From: Streptomyces olivochromogenes
GTDB taxonomy: Bacteria; Actinomycetota; Actinomycetes; Streptomycetales; Streptomycetaceae
Assembly: GCF_021538895.1 (NCBI RefSeq)
Contig: NZ_JADDRL010000003.1
Span: 62,001 to 126,000 of the forward strand
Reading direction: 5' to 3'
DNA length: 64,000 nt
Part shown: positions 63,386 to 64,000 of the stretch, in pieces
How positions within the stretch are numbered: position 1 is the stretch's first letter
How the letters are laid out: the number at the start of each line of letters is the position of its first letter
The notes under the pieces: generated by a model
The model's database searches: none
What the model was told of the DNA's origin: nothing
Seen by the model: only the letters and a program-made list of their open reading frames with translations
Made by a program: the position numbers and the translations under genes

Positions 63386-64000
63386 CCGCACCGCACCACG
63401 TGTCCGGCGTCCACTCCGTCATCGGGGTGGACGCCGGCACGGCGAGCCTGCGCGAGGCCGACCACCTCGCCCACCGCCTGAGGGAACGACTCGGCCTGCC
63501 GACGGGCACCGTCGTCTGTACGCACCTGATCCGCACCGACGACCGCCGGGGCACCGCCGTCTCGCTCGCCCTGCCCGACGCCGGGGCGGCCGAAGCGGCC
63601 TGGCAGCGCCTGGCCGACCTGGCCGATCCGGGACTCGGCGCCGCGCTGGGCGAGCGCGCGTACGGCTCGGAGCACGCCGCGCGCACCGCCGCGCCGGTCG
63701 CCGCCGAGCACGCGGACCGGCGGGGCGGGAGGGCCGTGCTGTATCCCGGGGCGGACCGGCTCACCGGCACCGTCACGGTGGCCGAGGTGCTGGCCACCGC
63801 CATAGACCGGATCGTCGTGGTCGGTGCGCCGGCCGTGGACGGCCAGGGGCCGGATCCGGCCACCCCGGTCGTCACCCGTGATCACGTACGACCCGAATGG
63901 CGCGACGGGCTGCTGACCTTGGCGCTCGTCCCCGCGGTCGGCGGAACCCTCGCCCCGTTCGAGGTGCCCAACCCGACGCCCTGCTGCGTGGACCACGCCT
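63382..64000 (+). CDS. Unrecognised protein coupled to the PHP gene, 3' end outside window
   Basis: At least 206 residues, ATG overlapping the PHP stop (ATGA). No signal peptide. The visible part has two alpha/beta-like segments (HSVIGVDAGTASLREADHLAHRL, DRIVVVGAPAVDG) and ends near PNPTPCCVDHA. No family was recognised. Coupling suggests it works with the PHP protein, though that one is exported. Confidence 0.8.
   Translation, partial: MTAPHHVSGVHSVIGVDAGTASLREADHLAHRLRERLGLPTGTVVCTHLIRTDDRRGTAVSLALPDAGAAEAAWQRLADLADPGLGAALGERAYGSEHAARTAAPVAAEHADRRGGRAVLYPGADRLTGTVTVAEVLATAIDRIVVVGAPAVDGQGPDPATPVVTRDHVRPEWRDGLLTLALVPAVGGTLAPFEVPNPTPCCVDHA

Overview
The window looks like part of a Streptomyces (or close actinomycete) chromosome. 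GC is very high with strong third-position bias. It carries a family of PAS/GAF/SpoIIE phosphatases, Ser/Thr kinases of the bacterial Hanks type, bldA-type TTA codons, secreted hydrolases with Sec or Tat signals, and part of a non-ribosomal peptide synthetase (NRPS) cluster that runs off the left edge.

Bases 1-14600 are the edge of an NRPS gene cluster. Three genes run leftward: a C-A-PCP synthetase, a Baeyer-Villiger-type monooxygenase, and a second NRPS that continues outside the window. Rightward run a LmbU-family regulator, a type II thioesterase, a short-chain dehydrogenase of the mycofactocin-associated kind, and a free-standing threonine-specific A-PCP protein. Three copies of the palindrome GTCTCGCCGGCGAGAC lie upstream of the three leftward genes. 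They contain the core reported for LmbU of the lincomycin cluster, so the window shows both a regulator and its probable operators. One NRPS module appears to have lost most of its adenylation domain in frame.

Bases 14600-30600 hold accessory metabolism and secreted enzymes. In order they are a zinc alcohol dehydrogenase with its TetR repressor and three matching operators; an exoenzyme group (RlpA-like protein, GH128-like glycosidase, GH19 chitinase); an HxlR regulator divergent from an NAD(P)-binding oxidoreductase; a STAND ATPase with two TTA codons; a ROK regulator; a secreted trypsin-like protease; a GH64 beta-1,3-glucanase; a sulfatase; an AraC regulator; and an acyl-CoA-dehydrogenase-like flavoprotein.

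Bases 30600-54300 are rich in signalling: an OmpR/histidine-kinase pair, two SpoIIE phosphatases, a GntR-gluconokinase fusion next to a mannonate dehydratase homologue, a tandem pair of Ser/Thr kinases fused to LivJ-type binding domains behind a lipoprotein gene, a LAL-type LuxR regulator, and an MFS drug exporter divergent from a TetR regulator.

Bases 54300-64000 hold a formamide-use group (formamidase, AmiS/UreI channel, FmdB), a crcB-DUF190-crcB fluoride-channel operon, NAD-dependent formate dehydrogenase, a small Cys-rich protein, a 0.6-kb tandem-repeat tract without a convincing gene, and a Tat-exported His-rich PHP-domain protein translationally coupled to an unidentified gene cut by the right edge. 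No rRNA, tRNA, CRISPR array or insertion sequence was recognised.
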